NCBI GenBank assembly: GCA_030272585.1
Contig: BSYQ01000010.1
Span: forward strand, 496,001 to 560,000
Length of the DNA stretch: 64,000 nt
Direction: 5' to 3'
Source: Bryopsis sp. KO-2023
Lineage: Eukaryota; Chlorophyta; Ulvophyceae; Bryopsidales; Bryopsidaceae
Part shown: piece after piece, positions 19,415 through 32,045 of the stretch
Layout: the number at the start of each line of letters is the position of its first letter
Numbering within the stretch: the first letter of the stretch is position 1
The notes under the pieces: model-generated
Database searches by the model: none
Seen by the model: only the letters and a program-made list of their open reading frames with translations
Told to the model about the DNA's origin: nothing
Made by a program: the position numbers and the translations under genes

Positions 19415-21872
19415 TTTTTTTTTTTTTTTTCCGCTTAATTTGTTTTTTTTGTGTCTTTTTCCTCTCTTCCTGCCAAGCTCCATTTTATCACTTTTCTATT
19501 TCATCAGTAATATGATTCGACACCTTCACAACACAATGGTTGATTTTCTGTCTGTTTCGTTGATCTTTTTATTTGTGTTTTTTTTTTCTTAAACAGATAC
19601 AGACAGTGGCCCTCGACAAATCATGGAGCTGGAATTAGAAGCTTTAACCGGGGTCATCCAACACAAAAATTCTGGAGTTTACCAAGGAAGGATGAAGGTA
19701 AATAACAGAACATTTTTATTTTTTTTCATAGGATTTTTTTTGGGGGTGGATTTCGGCTATTGGTCAATGTTGAGTGGTGCTCATTCACTTACTGGATTGG
19801 CGGGGACATGAGGCTTTCATTCTCGATGCAATGCATTGTGAAGAATGCATTTTTATGGGAGAAGAAAAAATACGTTTGTAATTATGACAAAAAATGTGAT
19901 CTTGTAAAGTTATGCTTACAAATGCACAGTGGCGGGACTACATTCAAAAAAAAGGGAAAAAAAATATAATGGTGAACAAGATATGGATGTATTTCCAGTC
20001 TACGGCAAAATAATGAATTCGCATGCAACATTTCATCTTTCCCCACGTCTTAATATGGGGGCAATTCGCCGATGACACTGTAATGTCATCTTTGCCTATT
20101 CTAGTACCCTGAGGTGTTGATAAAAACTTGATGTTGATCCTTTTTTTATCTTTTTTTTTTTTTAATAGGAAAATGCTGTTAAAATATTGCGAGAATATTG
20201 GCCTCAGGGTTTCAATTCGCGAAAAATGCCAGTGATGATTGCTTCAGAATTTGAAGAAATCACCCATATCTCCAAGAAAACATCCCGAGAAATCAGCTTT
20301 GCCCCCATCAATGAAGAACTTCACAAAAGTCTGATCAACAGAATGCAAACTGCATGTTGCTTGAGGTAAAACTTCAGGGATTTTTTTCTTTTCTTTTTTT
20401 GCCTGTTTTGACGAAGCGCTTGATTTATCTCCGCATGGATCATTGTTGTTCAGTACAATTTCTCGTGATTTATTTATTTATTATTTATTTTTTGGGGGGG
20501 GTTAACAAGTTACTGTGGATTTTGTTCTAATTCTGTGGGTCAGGTTGCTATTCAGCGAGGCCAACACTTCAAAAATCGGCAATGAAACTTTTCTGAGACT
20601 CGGCTATAGAACGATTCGATCATTGGTGGAGAGAGTAGTCACGGAGCAAAGGTTTGCTGCAACATTTTTTTTGCTTCTCGAAAACCTGATTTTGCAGAAG
20701 ATAAAAATAGAATAGAAAAAGAAATCCATTTTCTTCAGGATCTGCAGTGGATATATTTATATCTTTTTTATTGGATACAGAGCATTGGTCAAAGACCCGA
20801 CAGGCGCACAGAGGAATATAGCGCTGGCTTGGGGAGAAAAAAATTTGAAGGCCGTTCTTGAGAATCAAGCACCGGAGTGGGTGGTCGAAGCCGAGCAATG
20901 GGCTCTAGCATCGCTGGAGGTAATTCAAATTCGTAGATTGTGCAATTTAATTCTTTCTTTGTCTCATTATTTCGATGTGTTCCAGAAGCAGTGACACAAT
21001 CGTCCAGCTGAAATATGGCCGATTCCCAGTCGACTTTTGATATGCATGTTGAAATTTGTTTTTGGGAAGATCCTGAAAAGATAATATTTTCATTGAATCA
21101 CATTATTGAATGCATTATGTGGCGAACAGCAATTTTTGAGTGTGTAAGTGGGTCTGTCTGGCACAGACAATTGATGAAGTGGAAGCTTCCGTCCCTGGGG
21201 ACCAAGATTTGCCCAAAGGAGAGAGTTCTTCTGGAGAAACCACAAGTGAGAAGCAGTCCAGCAGGGTGGCTGGGGTTCTGTGTTGATGACTTCCCATGAC
21301 CATTCTCAAATTATTTGACAAACCACTGATTGTGTCGATGCATCCCCAACTCCATTCAATGTGTGTTTCTGATTTGTTCATCTGATTTGTTCAGTTCATT
21401 CAGGTTTCAACTGTGTGGAAATTACCTTCAGTTTTGAGCTGGGAGGATAATGTATTTCAAAAGAAAGAGAAACAGCAAAATCTGTTGACAATATTTTTCC
21501 TCGTACCAACCCTCTGAACAACTTCCTCTCTTTCTTCTCGACTGGGTCATCTCCCCCCCCTTTAGAAGAAACATTACACTTAAATCATATTTTTTGCTGA
21601 GAAATATTACACTTATCACACTTTTTGTCACATATGTTGCACCAGCACTACATAACAGGGTTGCCAAGGGGAAGCGGCGGTTTGAAATCGACGAATGCAA
21701 TCGAATCACCACACCAAAGAAGAGAAGCAAGGAAAGTGCGACGAATTCACCCAGTGCTTCTAAACAAGGGGGGATGACCCCCCCTTTGACCAGGTCGATG
21801 GCTGTTGTGCAACACCACCAACTGCAACAGGCTCTGGAGTTGTCCATGTCTGGCAGAGGGGAAAAGAGGTAG
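17683..21872 (+). CDS. Unrecognised 428-aa protein, 11 exons
   Basis: Exons: 17683-17745, 18132-18221, 18614-18716, 18879-18931, 19142-19268, 19597-19697, 20169-20365, 20544-20651, 20781-20919, 21167-21245, 21646-21872. All junctions are GT-AG, every phase matches, and the total of 1287 nt gives one open frame ending in TAG. That is strong evidence for a real gene. The N-terminal part (MSGKCLDAEKTNEYLKNIIM) and the middle (ILREYWPQGFNSRKM) are helical. The linker encoded by exons 4-6 is polar. The last exon has basic clusters GKRRF and TPKKRSK, suggesting nuclear import, and a Q/H-rich end. I do not recognise the family. Intron 5 contains a long CT microsatellite. The start is the first in-frame ATG of exon 1; an upstream non-coding exon is possible. 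Confidence 0.75.
19356..19411 (+). repeat. (CT)n microsatellite
   Basis: About 28 CT units followed by a T-run, inside intron 5 of the 11-exon gene. Confidence 0.9.
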
Positions 21873-23826
21873 ACACGGATCGAAAAAAAGTTGTGGTGCG
21901 TTTTGGAAAACGAAAAAAATAGCACGTTGGAAGGGAGGTTGAACTCAAAAAGCAGAAAGAAAAATTCTCTTTCTTCGAAAGAGAATTGTTGTGCTAGTTT
22001 TATTGACATACCTTTTTCTCTCTTTTTTGTCTTTATGTCAGACATATATGCCTGTTGATATCGGTTGGGTTGGTTTATTTTGAGGAGTCTTTTTTTTTTC
22101 TGCCCTGAAAAACTTCCACAAAGTGGAGAGAAGATTAGTTACATTGTTGAGTTGACGAATAAACTTTTGAACATAGAGATCTACTGGAAAATGATTTTTT
22201 TTGTTGTGCTTATTATTTCACGTTTTTTTTTTGGGGGGGGTGGGGGGGTGGGGAGAAAAAAAAAATCACATGGGAGGGTAGCATCGGAGAAATTTTGTAT
22301 ACAACCCCAAAGTGTTTTTGTTTTCCTTTGTTGGCCATAATACTAATAATTTCTGGAAGAATAGAGCAGTTCTTATTTTGTCTGTTGTAATATCCTTTTT
22401 TTTTCTATTTGTTATCTGCTGGAAATCTACCTTCAGAACACAAATTTTCTCCAAAGTTTATATATATATTCTGAATGACTGGATGAATGAATGAAAGAAT
22501 GTTGAATTTACATTACGCAAACTTGCCCAATGAAGGCCGATATATATATATATATATATATATTGCCCGCTGTTTTATATGGGGAGATGCTTAGAGGAGA
22601 AAAAACAAGGTCGAAGGAATGATTTTTGCTGGCGCAATCTTTTTTGTTCCATTGTAGTAAAAGAGAAAAAACTCGCAGGGGTGCTTGGAATTCGTACAGT
22701 TTTTGTAATGGGGTTCGTTGACACTGTGAAAAAAGAAAGAAAAAAAAAAACCCAGCAAATTTTGCCTTTGTGTCTCGTTACATTTTACTTCTCAAAAAAG
22801 GGAAAATTTTATCCATGGGTTTGAACCGACAGCCACACAAAATTTTTTGGATTTCAATTCAACAAGTGAATTTAAAACGGGGAAAAAAGAAAACCACCAT
22901 GACAGACAAGGGAGCATTTCCTCTCCAAAAATTGTGTATGTCCATTCTTCCTCTCGTCAAATATTTCACCAAGGGTCAGGGAAAATTCTTTAAACCTCAG
23001 CAATATCGGGGCAGTGGCTTTTACAAAAAATGCAGCAGAATTCTTTCTTTTCCTTCCCTCTTTTGTCGATAATGGAGGTCTATCCTTTCTGGACAACATC
23101 TCGATGCGAACAAACCTTTTCATCATTTAACTTACAGAACAATCTGCTACAATCGTCGCCTCCAAAAATATCCCCATACGGCTTCCACTGAATGATGTGG
23201 CTGAGCCCAGCTGTTTCATTCTACCTGCAGAAATTCCTGTGCAGAAAACGATTCTTTTTTTTGGTCATCTCCATCCACTAATAAATTCATGTTGCAAACA
23301 AAGCAAGCCCATCACAATTTGTAGCCAGTTGGTAGCACCAGTTTTCCTTGAGCAAAAGGTTATTTTTTTGGTTTGATGAAGCCAATCACAAAAGGAAAGA
23401 GATTTAAAGAAGGAGGAACCCGAAACCACACCCACTCATGTTCACGAAAATAACGATGAAAAAAAATCCCTTATGAGTACTTTCGCAAGTGAAATATATG
23501 TATATATATTGAGATGTATGAATGTATGTCTCCTTACTTCGTCACAAGATAGTGTAAAACCCATTGGGATCGAATGGGGCGGTTTAGTGAGACATGTGGA
23601 TCGCGCAAGTCAAAGCGCCGCCTGGCTGAGGGATGTTAGTCGAGTTTTGAGTTTGTGTATTTAGGAAGTGAGTGGGGAACAACTTTGACTCTGTAAAAAC
23701 TGTGGTTTTCAACACCCTGGTTTCAACAATAGAAAAAAAAACACCATCAACCACCATCACCTTATATTTCGCTGCCTTGTATGTGAGTGGATCGAATTCA
23801 GTGACTCTCACCTTTATCTGCGACCT
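21873..23826. other. AT-rich spacer
   Basis: Holds the 3' region of the 11-exon gene, a (TA)n tract near 22540-22562 and long T/A runs. Short frames here are low-complexity and no gene is supported. Confidence 0.5.
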
Positions 23827-24003
23827 CTACTTGAGTTTTTGCTCCACGAAGAGCACGTGCTTGTTCACGACAGGGTCGTGCTTCATGAACTGGAGTTTCG
23901 TCGTCAATCGTCTCGGGTTCTTTTTCTTCACATAGAAAAACCCGGTCCCAGCCGTACTCGCCAACTTGACCAGAATCGCTCCAGCCTTTTTGCCCCCCGC
24001 CAT
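23827..24003 (-). CDS. rpmG / MRPL33-like: Ribosomal protein bL33 (organellar/mitochondrial type)
   Basis: A complete 58-aa frame from ATG at 24003 to TAG at 23827. It reads [19 protein letters not shown], then [14 protein letters not shown], then [20 protein letters not shown]. The SxAGTGFFY...KKN...DPVV...HVLF.E.K pattern and the length match bL33 of proteobacteria and mitochondria. The zinc-binding Cys pairs of some bacterial L33 proteins are absent, as in mitochondrial forms. bL33 is a small 50S-type large-subunit protein near the E site. No transit peptide is present; mitochondrial L33 is often imported without a long presequence. The gene has no intron in its coding part and lies head-to-head with the beta-helix gene (558 bp between start codons). 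Confidence 0.9.
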   Translation of the reverse strand: MAGGKKAGAILVKLASTAGTGFFYVKKKNPRRLTTKLQFMKHDPVVNKHVLFVEQKLK

Positions 24004-24561
24004 TGCGAAAAAGTGAACGCCAACACGACACCACGACAGAAACCGCGCGAGAAAGGAAGAAGCGAAATCCTTTGTGGAAATGAAATATAAAACAGTTGGG
24101 GAAATATCTTTGCCACGTCACACCTTGTTGCAGAAGCGAAGAGTGAGAAAAAAAATTCAAAAAAAAAATAGTCCAAAAATCGTATCCAACACGTTGCAGA
24201 CCTGTTGGACACCTCACCAATCGAAACAATCGCAAAGCGAACACAATTCGAAAAAAAGTCGTAGAGCATCTTCTACTTTGCCAAATCTGTTGGATATTGT
24301 TTTTTTTCCCGCGTTTAGCTGTGGCAGCGCGAGAATTTCGATTCGGCTGGCCGTCACGCTCCCCCTCCCCATTCAATTTCCTACGCGCGGCTTTTGTGGG
24401 TTTTTTTTTACTGTATTCTCTCCGACGCACCCAGTCACCCCCCCCAGTAATTCATCGCTCCCTGCGGTTCAACCGGCGGCCCCCTCTCCTTTACGCCAAT
24501 CCCGCGTAGTGTTTTTTTCTTTTTTTTTTGTTCTGGGTGGGCTGGGTTTTTTTCTTTCCCA
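24004..24561. promoter_or_regulatory. Shared divergent promoter region
   Basis: The interval between the start codons of the bL33 gene and the beta-helix gene. It is less AT-rich than the surroundings, and both transcripts must start here. No specific box is assigned. Confidence 0.4.
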
Positions 24562-27114
24562 ATGACGCATATGATGGAGCAGCCGATGGGGAGTTGCCCC
24601 CTGACGCGCGAGAATCTGAAAAGAACAGATTCCGGCGACGCTTTCTTGGCGGGCAAATGGCCTGGAGAAAAGGTTTGCAAGTGCAGCCCTGCAGCATCGC
24701 TCGCGGGAACTTCGAAAAAGGTAAGCTTCTTCGTTTTTCTTTCTTTGATTGGAAGCCGAGTCAAGCTGGGACCACTGTCGCTGCTTCTCTGGTTTCTTTC
24801 TGCGTTACGATATGTTACGCTGCGTTACGCTGTGCTGCGTTACCACTATTTTCAGAAGTATCTGTTTACCACGCCAGTCGCCGACCTTGGAAAAGAAAGA
24901 AAAAACATCCCTCGTTACTTTCTGCAAAACAAAAATTGGTTAAAAAATCCACCCTGTCAGAATAGCAGCCTGCCGGCAGCAGAATTTTCTGGACATGCTT
25001 TACTCAAAAAACCTTTGGGTGTGCAATATATAAACTATTGTTTAAAGGATATTATTGAATATTTGAGATTTTCAGAAGTGATCTCAGAGTACACTTATTT
25101 TTTTAAAATATATTTTGAAACCAATTTTGTTTTTTTACAACTTTCTTAAAGACAAATATGTATATGTATATGTTTTTTAAACATAGAAATATATAGAAGA
25201 ATCTATCTGTGTTTGCAAACTATTTTTTTGCTTTTTTTTTCTTTTCTTTTAGCCATATTTTTCCCAGCCGGCGGAATCCACAAAGTCCTGCAAATCATCA
25301 AATAAAAAAATGGAATTATTTTTTAAAAATTTCCACTCAAAATAGTATTTTTTTTTCCGGTTAGGTCGATTCGGTTGATATGAAGGCAGGAGAGGATGTC
25401 ACTGCTGTACAGATGGGGGACACTGTGAGCTATGCTGTTTTTATTTCAAAAATCAAGACTTTTGGAAAAAAAAAAACATAAAAGAAGCACGACATTTTCT
25501 TTTTGAATCAGTATTATTCAATATAATATGCACGTGATTGAAAATCAAAATTTGACCTTGCCAGGGATATTGTTGCCCCCAATCACCCTTAGAAAGCATT
25601 CATAAAATTTTTCTTTGCTTCTTCTGCTTTTTCTTTCAGAATGAACAGAACTTTTTTTCATTCTGTTTGGCTGAGCCATTTTTCGCCATCCCAATTTTTC
25701 TCCAGAATTTTTATTTATTTTTTAACTAGTTTTTCTTGCGGGGCCAACTTTGTTAAAAAAAAGTATTAAGAAATATTGATATATGTGTAGAGTTTTTTCC
25801 TTCTTTTCAATGAGGATCGTATCAAGGCTGAAGTCCCCTCATTTGTTAAGCTTTTTTCTCTTTTTTTTGGTTTTTCTTTCTTTTTCTGAACAGGTGCTGC
25901 TGGGCTGCCGGCCGCAATCATTGGTGCAACTGTCAGACCTGCGTCATCACTTATCCAAGTTCTCGAAATGTCGAGCCACCAAGGTTTCCATCGATTTGAA
26001 CGGGGCGATTTTGAGCGGGGGGTGCCTCAGATCTTCAATTCACCTTTCCCCATTGACCATCAAAAACGGCGCCCTGGATGTCGACGAAATCAACAGCATC
26101 AAGAACCTGATTTTGGAGCAAATTCAAATCCAGGATAGAGAACAGCCCATGAAGATTGTCGGCAGTTCGGTTAAATTTGTCGGGTGTGGGGTTAGTGGCA
26201 GCGGATCCTTGGTGCTGTCGAAAGGGAGTGAGGTGACCATGAAACGTTGTGATATTAGAGGGGGGTTGCGGGACGGGGTGGTGGTGGCGGATGCAGGGAC
26301 CACCCTGCATGCAAAAAGGTGCTTGTTTTCGAAATGCAAGAGGATGGGTGTTTTGATTGTGAACGGGGGCTGCGGGTATTTGACCGAATGCGAGGTCAGC
26401 AACAGCCGAGAGTGCGACGGAGTTAGAGTGAAGGATCCGGGAAGCCGCCTGGAAGCTAAGACGTGTGTTTTTCAAAGGAATTTCGCTGCTGGGGTGTTGG
26501 CATGTAACGGGGGTCGCATCGATCTGGTCAAATGTCAGCTCACGGAGTCCAGACAGCTCAGTGGAGCGGAGCTGCACGATAAGGGCACCCGGGGTAATTT
26601 CAGAGACTGCGATTTCAGTTATAACCACGAATCGGGGGTGATAGTGCATTCCGGCGGTCGAGCCAAGCTTCTGGGGTGCTCTTGTGAAATGTCGGTCGAT
26701 CGATGCGGGTTGGAGGTGGTGGGGAAAGGTAGCCAAGTGGAGGCTGGGGAGTGTACTTTTGCTGATAACAAGTTGATGGGGGTGAGGGCTGTGGGCAGCT
26801 CCAGCGTGACTCTTCAGGATTGCAGATTGGAGGGTTCCATCCGGGGGTTGGAGGTGGCCGACAGAGGGTCGATGGGGACGATCGTGAGGTGTTTAATTCG
26901 GTCGATTGGCGGGGTCGGGGTGGCGGCTGAGAAAGAGGCTTTAATGTCGCTTAGGGATTGTGAAATCAGGGGGGCTAAGCCGAAACCGGGTCGTGATTTG
27001 GAGGTTCGAGGTGGGGGAACTGAGGTTTGGTTGACCAGGGTCAATAGCAAGAAGGGGTTGAATCGCAAGAAATTGGATCTGTTTGTGGAGCCGGGTGGGA
27101 GGGTCATTTCATGA
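24562..27114 (+). CDS. Right-handed beta-helix repeat protein (479 aa, 3 exons)
   Basis: Exons 24562-24720, 25365-25424 and 25894-27114, all phase 0 with GT-AG junctions. The last exon encodes about 400 residues of short repeats with recurrent GV.V..GG and C.F/C.V elements, for example RDGVVVADAG, MGVLIVNGG, AAGVLACNGG and ESGVIVHSGG. This is the pattern of pectate-lyase-like parallel beta-helices (Beta_helix / NosD class, also in SHCBP1 and FBXO11). Such domains usually bind ligands or partners, and no catalytic residues are evident. The short N-terminal exons are polar and not recognised. The first-exon ATG starts MTHMMEQPMG; a hydrophobic reading immediately upstream of exon 3 is intronic if the acceptor at 25893 is used. 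The gene ends in TGA with a short 3' region. Confidence 0.75.
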
Positions 27115-29483
27115 GGATGCCTGCGCTTTTGGTTAAAAAAAGCAGCAAACACGCAACGATCATATCAAGTATTAAAAGTAAGAAGTTCTGTTTTATGTGT
27201 CATTATTCTGTGTAATCCGCAGTAAGAGTTAAAATGTTATTAACAGTTAGCATATTTTTCGCACCAAAAAAAAAATGTTTTCAATCCCTTTTTTTTTTCT
27301 TTTTATTTTTTCTGGGAGGGTTTATTTTTTTCTTTTCTGGGGTGCAAAGGAAAAGGGGAGGAAAAAAAAAAAGAGAAAACTTTGTCATGACGGGTTTGTT
27401 TACACTTTTCTCTGTCACACTTTTTAGTTTTTTGAAAATGTGAAGCCCTTGCTTGCCTTTTTGTTTTTTTTAGTTTAAAGTTTTTCAGTTTTACTCAAAA
27501 AAAAAAAGCGAAGAAGGAGAAAAAAACACATGCAAAATACATGCATAATACGATTTATGTATTGGGTTTTTACAATACAATCACGTATTTTTAGTTCGCG
27601 GGTCAAGGGCAGTTGGTCAAGATTTTTGTTAAAGGGGGAGGTCAAGTGTGAAAGAGTTTTTTCTTTCTTTTTCCCTTTTTTTCCCTTTTTTTTTTTCGTT
27701 TTGTTTCCAAGCAATAAAAAAATATCTTGATTGTGTTTTTTTTTTCTCTAAGAAAAAAAAAATAGTGAGAGCTTCTTCGGTGATTATTAAAAAAAAAAAA
27801 AAAGGAAAAAAAAAATAACAGCATGCATCATGTGATATACAATCTTTTTGCTTGTTTTTTTTGTTTTCAATCTTTCTCGTTCCACAAAGAATTTTGTGAA
27901 CCCGTCCTATTTAAAAAAAAAGAAGAAAAAATGAAAAGAAAAGAAAAAACAAGAAACGTTCTTTGCTGTATCTGTCATTGTTTTTGTTTTTTTTATGGAC
28001 CGGATTAATCTTTGTAAACAAAACATTGTAAGGATCTGTGTTTGCTATGCTTACAACAAAAAGTGTGAGAGTCCATGGGTCATCACAAAAAAAGAAAAAA
28101 AGTGTGAGAAGAGTGGGTGCAATCCAAGACTCCACTTAGCCAAATAGGAAAAAAAATACGTATAAAAATGTAAAAAACATATTTTCTTGTTGGCAAATGA
28201 GGGGTGAAGATGTTGTCGCTTTGGTTCCTTCTGATTGAAGAGATGCATACTTCTCAATTTTTTTTCCCTTTTTCTTGTGCAAGGGACATTTTCAGTCAAT
28301 TACAAAATAGCAAAAGGAGCCCACCACCCCCCATGATGCCAGAAAATGCAAGGTTGGAAGAAATATACATTTGAGGGCTATGGGGATACATTGCCTGTCG
28401 CTCACTACTTGGAGCTGCCAGCTCATTAGCTAGTATTGCCCGTTCTGTTTTTTTCACCCTTTTAATTTGTCAATGACTTACGTGTTTTGATAACCCAGAA
28501 CTGCTACAATATCCAACAGAAAGCAAAAACATGATGACTAACTTGGGACAAATTGCTTTTTGAGATGCTTGGTTTTCCCTGGGTTCTCTTCTCATATTCA
28601 CGAGGCGATCAATCTTTAAGGGAAGATCAAAACAGTAAAGCTTTTTTTAATTTTCCCCCTTTTTCTTTTCGGCACGCTTCATTGTGAATGCCGTGCAATC
28701 AAGCACACTGCAAATCAAATGTAAAAAACAAATCCAAATTGGGAAAAAAAAGTTGCAACTCGACAACAACGAAATAATGAATAAAGAAGAATATGTTCGA
28801 ATACGTTTTTCTCTTCCTTTTTTTTTTTCGCTTTTCTTTTCGGAAAAGACCACCCGTTAAAATCCCCATCCAAAACAATAATTTTTACGGTTCAACCTTC
28901 CACCCACTCAAACAAAAGCAGTTTTCAAGAAGGCCGCCCCACACTAATCAAATCTTTGCTTTTTTGCAGCCACCCTCCCCTCTCTTCCCCCCCCCCCCCT
29001 CTTTAAAATTCACAGAAACTGCCAAAAAGAATAGCACCCACCATCTCTCCTTCCTACTGTTACATTCCTGAGATTAATTCACTCAGAACGACTTTTTTGT
29101 TGTTGCTGTTTCAGCGAATTCGTATCAACAAGAAGAAAAATGAAAAAAAAAGAAGGCAAAGCTAAGCAAGAACAGCAGGAATCAACAAAAAAAATGTGAA
29201 CTCAGCAGATCCCCCTCCCCCCCTTTTCTTCTTTGCTTTCACTCTCTTTTCCCTTCTCCCCTCAACACCAGCACCACGTAATAAAATCGACCCCATTTGT
29301 TGAGTTGGTTAGTTTCCCTGTCGCACCAACTTTTTTTCCCCTCACTTTTTTTCACTGTAGAGTAGATAAAAAGAGTGACATCAACTCCTTACACACACAC
29401 TCACTCAATCTCTCTCTCACACTCATTCTCGTTTCCCCAATCCAATCAAAACAAAAAAGTCAACCCCTTCGCACCCCGGCATA
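27115..29483. other. Low-complexity spacer between convergent genes
   Basis: Dominated by T- and A-runs with interspersed unique DNA. Lies between the 3' ends of the beta-helix gene (plus) and the FtsH-like gene (minus). I searched the minus strand for an HEAGH-type zinc-protease motif that would extend the FtsH-like gene and saw none. Confidence 0.5.
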
Positions 29484-32045
29484 TCAAGCCCCAGCCCTCG
29501 GTCGAGGAACCATTTCATTTTGAGACATCCAATTCACCAGCCCACTCATCATTCCTCCAGAAGTCGACCCCGACATTAACGGTTCCCGAGTTCTCTCAAC
29601 CCCCCTCACCAAATCGGTGAAAACCACCACCTCCCGGCTGTCCCTAGCGGCCAACAACGCTGCTTCGTTTGCACAATTAGCCAATTCCGCCCCCGAAAAC
29701 CCATTAGTCAGTTTCGCGATGTAGCCGGCGGCTCTGATCTTCTCCGCCGTGGATTCCATGGGGACGTCCCTTAAATGCACTTGGAGAATTGCTGATCGGG
29801 CGGCTTCGTCGGGTAGGGATACTTTGATTTTACGAGTGAGACGTCCAGGTCTGAGCAAAGCGGAGTCCAGGATTTCGGGTCGATTGGTGGCAGCCAACAG
29901 CACAATGCCCTGGTTACCTTCGAAGCCGTCCAATTCTACGAGGAGCTGGTTCAAGGTTTGATCCCTCTCATCATTCAAACTGCCAAAAACAGAAAATCAG
30001 GTCCTCAGGAAAAACTTTCATGGTGAGATGTCAGCTTCTGGGCAGCTTCTGGGCATCTGTACCCTCCCCCCCACATCGTTTGTTGTACGTTGCTTTCGAT
30101 CTACGTTTTTTCGAAAATCTGGCGGTTGACCTATATCTCAACATCCTAGGTGTTGTGGAATAGTTTTTGATTTCATTCGTTAGTCTACCTGAAAATCTGT
30201 GGGGCATGAAATTTTGAAGAATGCGTTTTCTACAGGGGAACCATGGGACCAGGTCCCATTGCAGAGAGTGGGGTCGAAAGTGACAACCACAAAAAAAGGG
30301 CAGGGAATTTTACGACAGAATCTTACAGTTTGTGCCCAATAAACGGTTTAGAAGGAAAAAAGCATTAAACATATCTAGAAATCCTCTGGAATCAATGGGA
30401 ATGTCAGTGATAATACAGCCATTTGAGAAGTATGTTTTTTTGGGGCATTTCTAACTTGAGAAAAATAATGAACTATGTGTTAGGTAGAAGCTTGATAGTT
30501 ATATCTCTTGACAATTCCCCCCCCCCCCCACCCCACCCCCAAAAAAAAACTCCTCCACAACTACTGTTGTGAAAAACTGAACTGTTGGGTCGAATGGGAA
30601 GCTGTATTAAACAAGAAAACTTGTGACGACTGGATATGGGAAGTATTTTTTACTGCTTTTTTCGTCGTTGAAAACAAACCCCACCTGTATCCCCTTCTTC
30701 CTCCAACAGAATCGATTTCGTCAATGAACACCACGCACGGTGTGCTTTTGCGCGCTTCTTTGAACAGGTCCCTGATTCTTGCCGCCCCTCGGCCGACGAA
30801 CATTTCCACGAACTCCGACGCAGATGCTGTGAAGAAAGGAACCCCCGCCTCGCCCGCGACCGCCCTAGCCAGCAACGTTTTCCCCGTCCCTGTGGGCCCG
30901 CACAGCAACACCCCCGACGGGACTTTCGCGCTCAGCTTTGCGAACTTGTTGGGATCCTTCAGCAACGTGACGACCTCCATTAATTCGACTTTGGCGGATT
31001 CCATCCCAGCGACGTCGGAAAACATCACAGGAGGCGTCGACGACCCCGCTTTCTTGGCTTTCTTGTTCCCCTGGGATCCTAGCGTCCTACGGAACAGCCA
31101 GAAGAGGGGCAAGAGCGGGATCCACAGAAAAGCGAGCGTGCCCGCCAATCTGGTCAACGAAGACCGGAGTGACGACCCCACCACGCCGAAGCGAACTTTA
31201 TTTTTGCGCATCAAATCGTGGAGCACGTTCGACTGCCCCGGCATGCTTCGCACCATCAGCCTGAAGTTTTGCTTTCGCTCCAGCGCTTGGAGAGATTCCG
31301 CGTTCGCCGGGGTCGCAGGGTCGACCGCACTCGGCTTGGGCTTCGCGGCCCGCCCTTTGGCTTTGGCTTGCTCGTTCGGTTTGATACTAATCTGGTTGTC
31401 GTTTTGCGACAGAAACTCCGGCCTGATGGTGAAATAGATTCGGTCGGAATTGTGCTCGAACTGCGCGGACTGGACCACCCCCGACTCCACGAGCGAAACG
31501 AAGTCCGAATACAGCATCTCTCCTGTGGGTTTCACCAACGCGAGGATTACTCGGCCGGATAGCGAACCGATGACGAAAAACGCCAATACCTGCCCCCACC
31601 ATTGGCTCAAGAGTCTCTGCAGCCCCGTCACGACGAAATGAACTGCCCGAACCAGCAGCCAGAGCAACCACGGCGGTCTACGCCTCGGCAATGGCTTCCG
31701 ACTCGACGGGTCAGACTTGTCCGATTCATCCTTTTTCCCGCTTTCCAACTTCTCCGTCGACGAACTAGGCTCCGACTCGACATCTACAACCGGTTCGCCG
31801 TTGTGTTTCGCCGAGCAATTCGCTACCCAAGCTGGGAACCCCAATCCATGGGCGTTGTTGAAAACCAGCCGTCCAGTCGAAAGGAACGAGGGACGATTCA
31901 ACGGCACGCGCTTGGTTTCGAGCCCCGGCTCGCGCCCTGACGAGGAACATATTCGACAAGTAACGGTGCTGTTTCTGCGGCTCAAACCGGTCGAACACCT
32001 CGTCCCGATACCGGCCGCAACGACTTGCGTTAGAAGCAAAGTCAT
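29484..32045 (-). CDS. FtsH-like AAA protein, protease domain not found (about 618 aa)
   Basis: Two exons, 32045-30685 and 29979-29484, joined in phase 2 with a GT-AG intron of 705 bp. The N terminus (about 1-50) is Ser/Arg/Thr-rich like a transit peptide. A hydrophobic segment lies at about 124-170 and a second membrane segment at about 300-320. The FtsH extracellular-type block ([18 protein letters not shown]) lies between them. The AAA module has Walker A GPTGTGKT (383-390), Walker [10 protein letters not shown] (437-445) and the second region of homology [20 protein letters not shown]. It most resembles plastid FtsH7/9-type proteins. The frame stops about 40 residues after the AAA lid, where the M41 zinc-protease domain should start. 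It could be an AAA-only relative, a truncated gene, or a gene with unseen 3' exons. Confidence 0.85.

Noticed and set aside
24435-24764. Minus-strand frame overlapping the first beta-helix exon
   Set aside because: No domain. The plus-strand exon has a start, a donor and phase agreement with two further exons.
26035-26736. Minus-strand frame of 233 codons
   Set aside because: It is antisense to the beta-helix repeat exon, whose repeats keep the opposite strand open.
30508-31437. Plus-strand frame of 309 codons
   Set aside because: Antisense to the FtsH-like first exon, which carries the recognisable AAA motifs on the minus strand.
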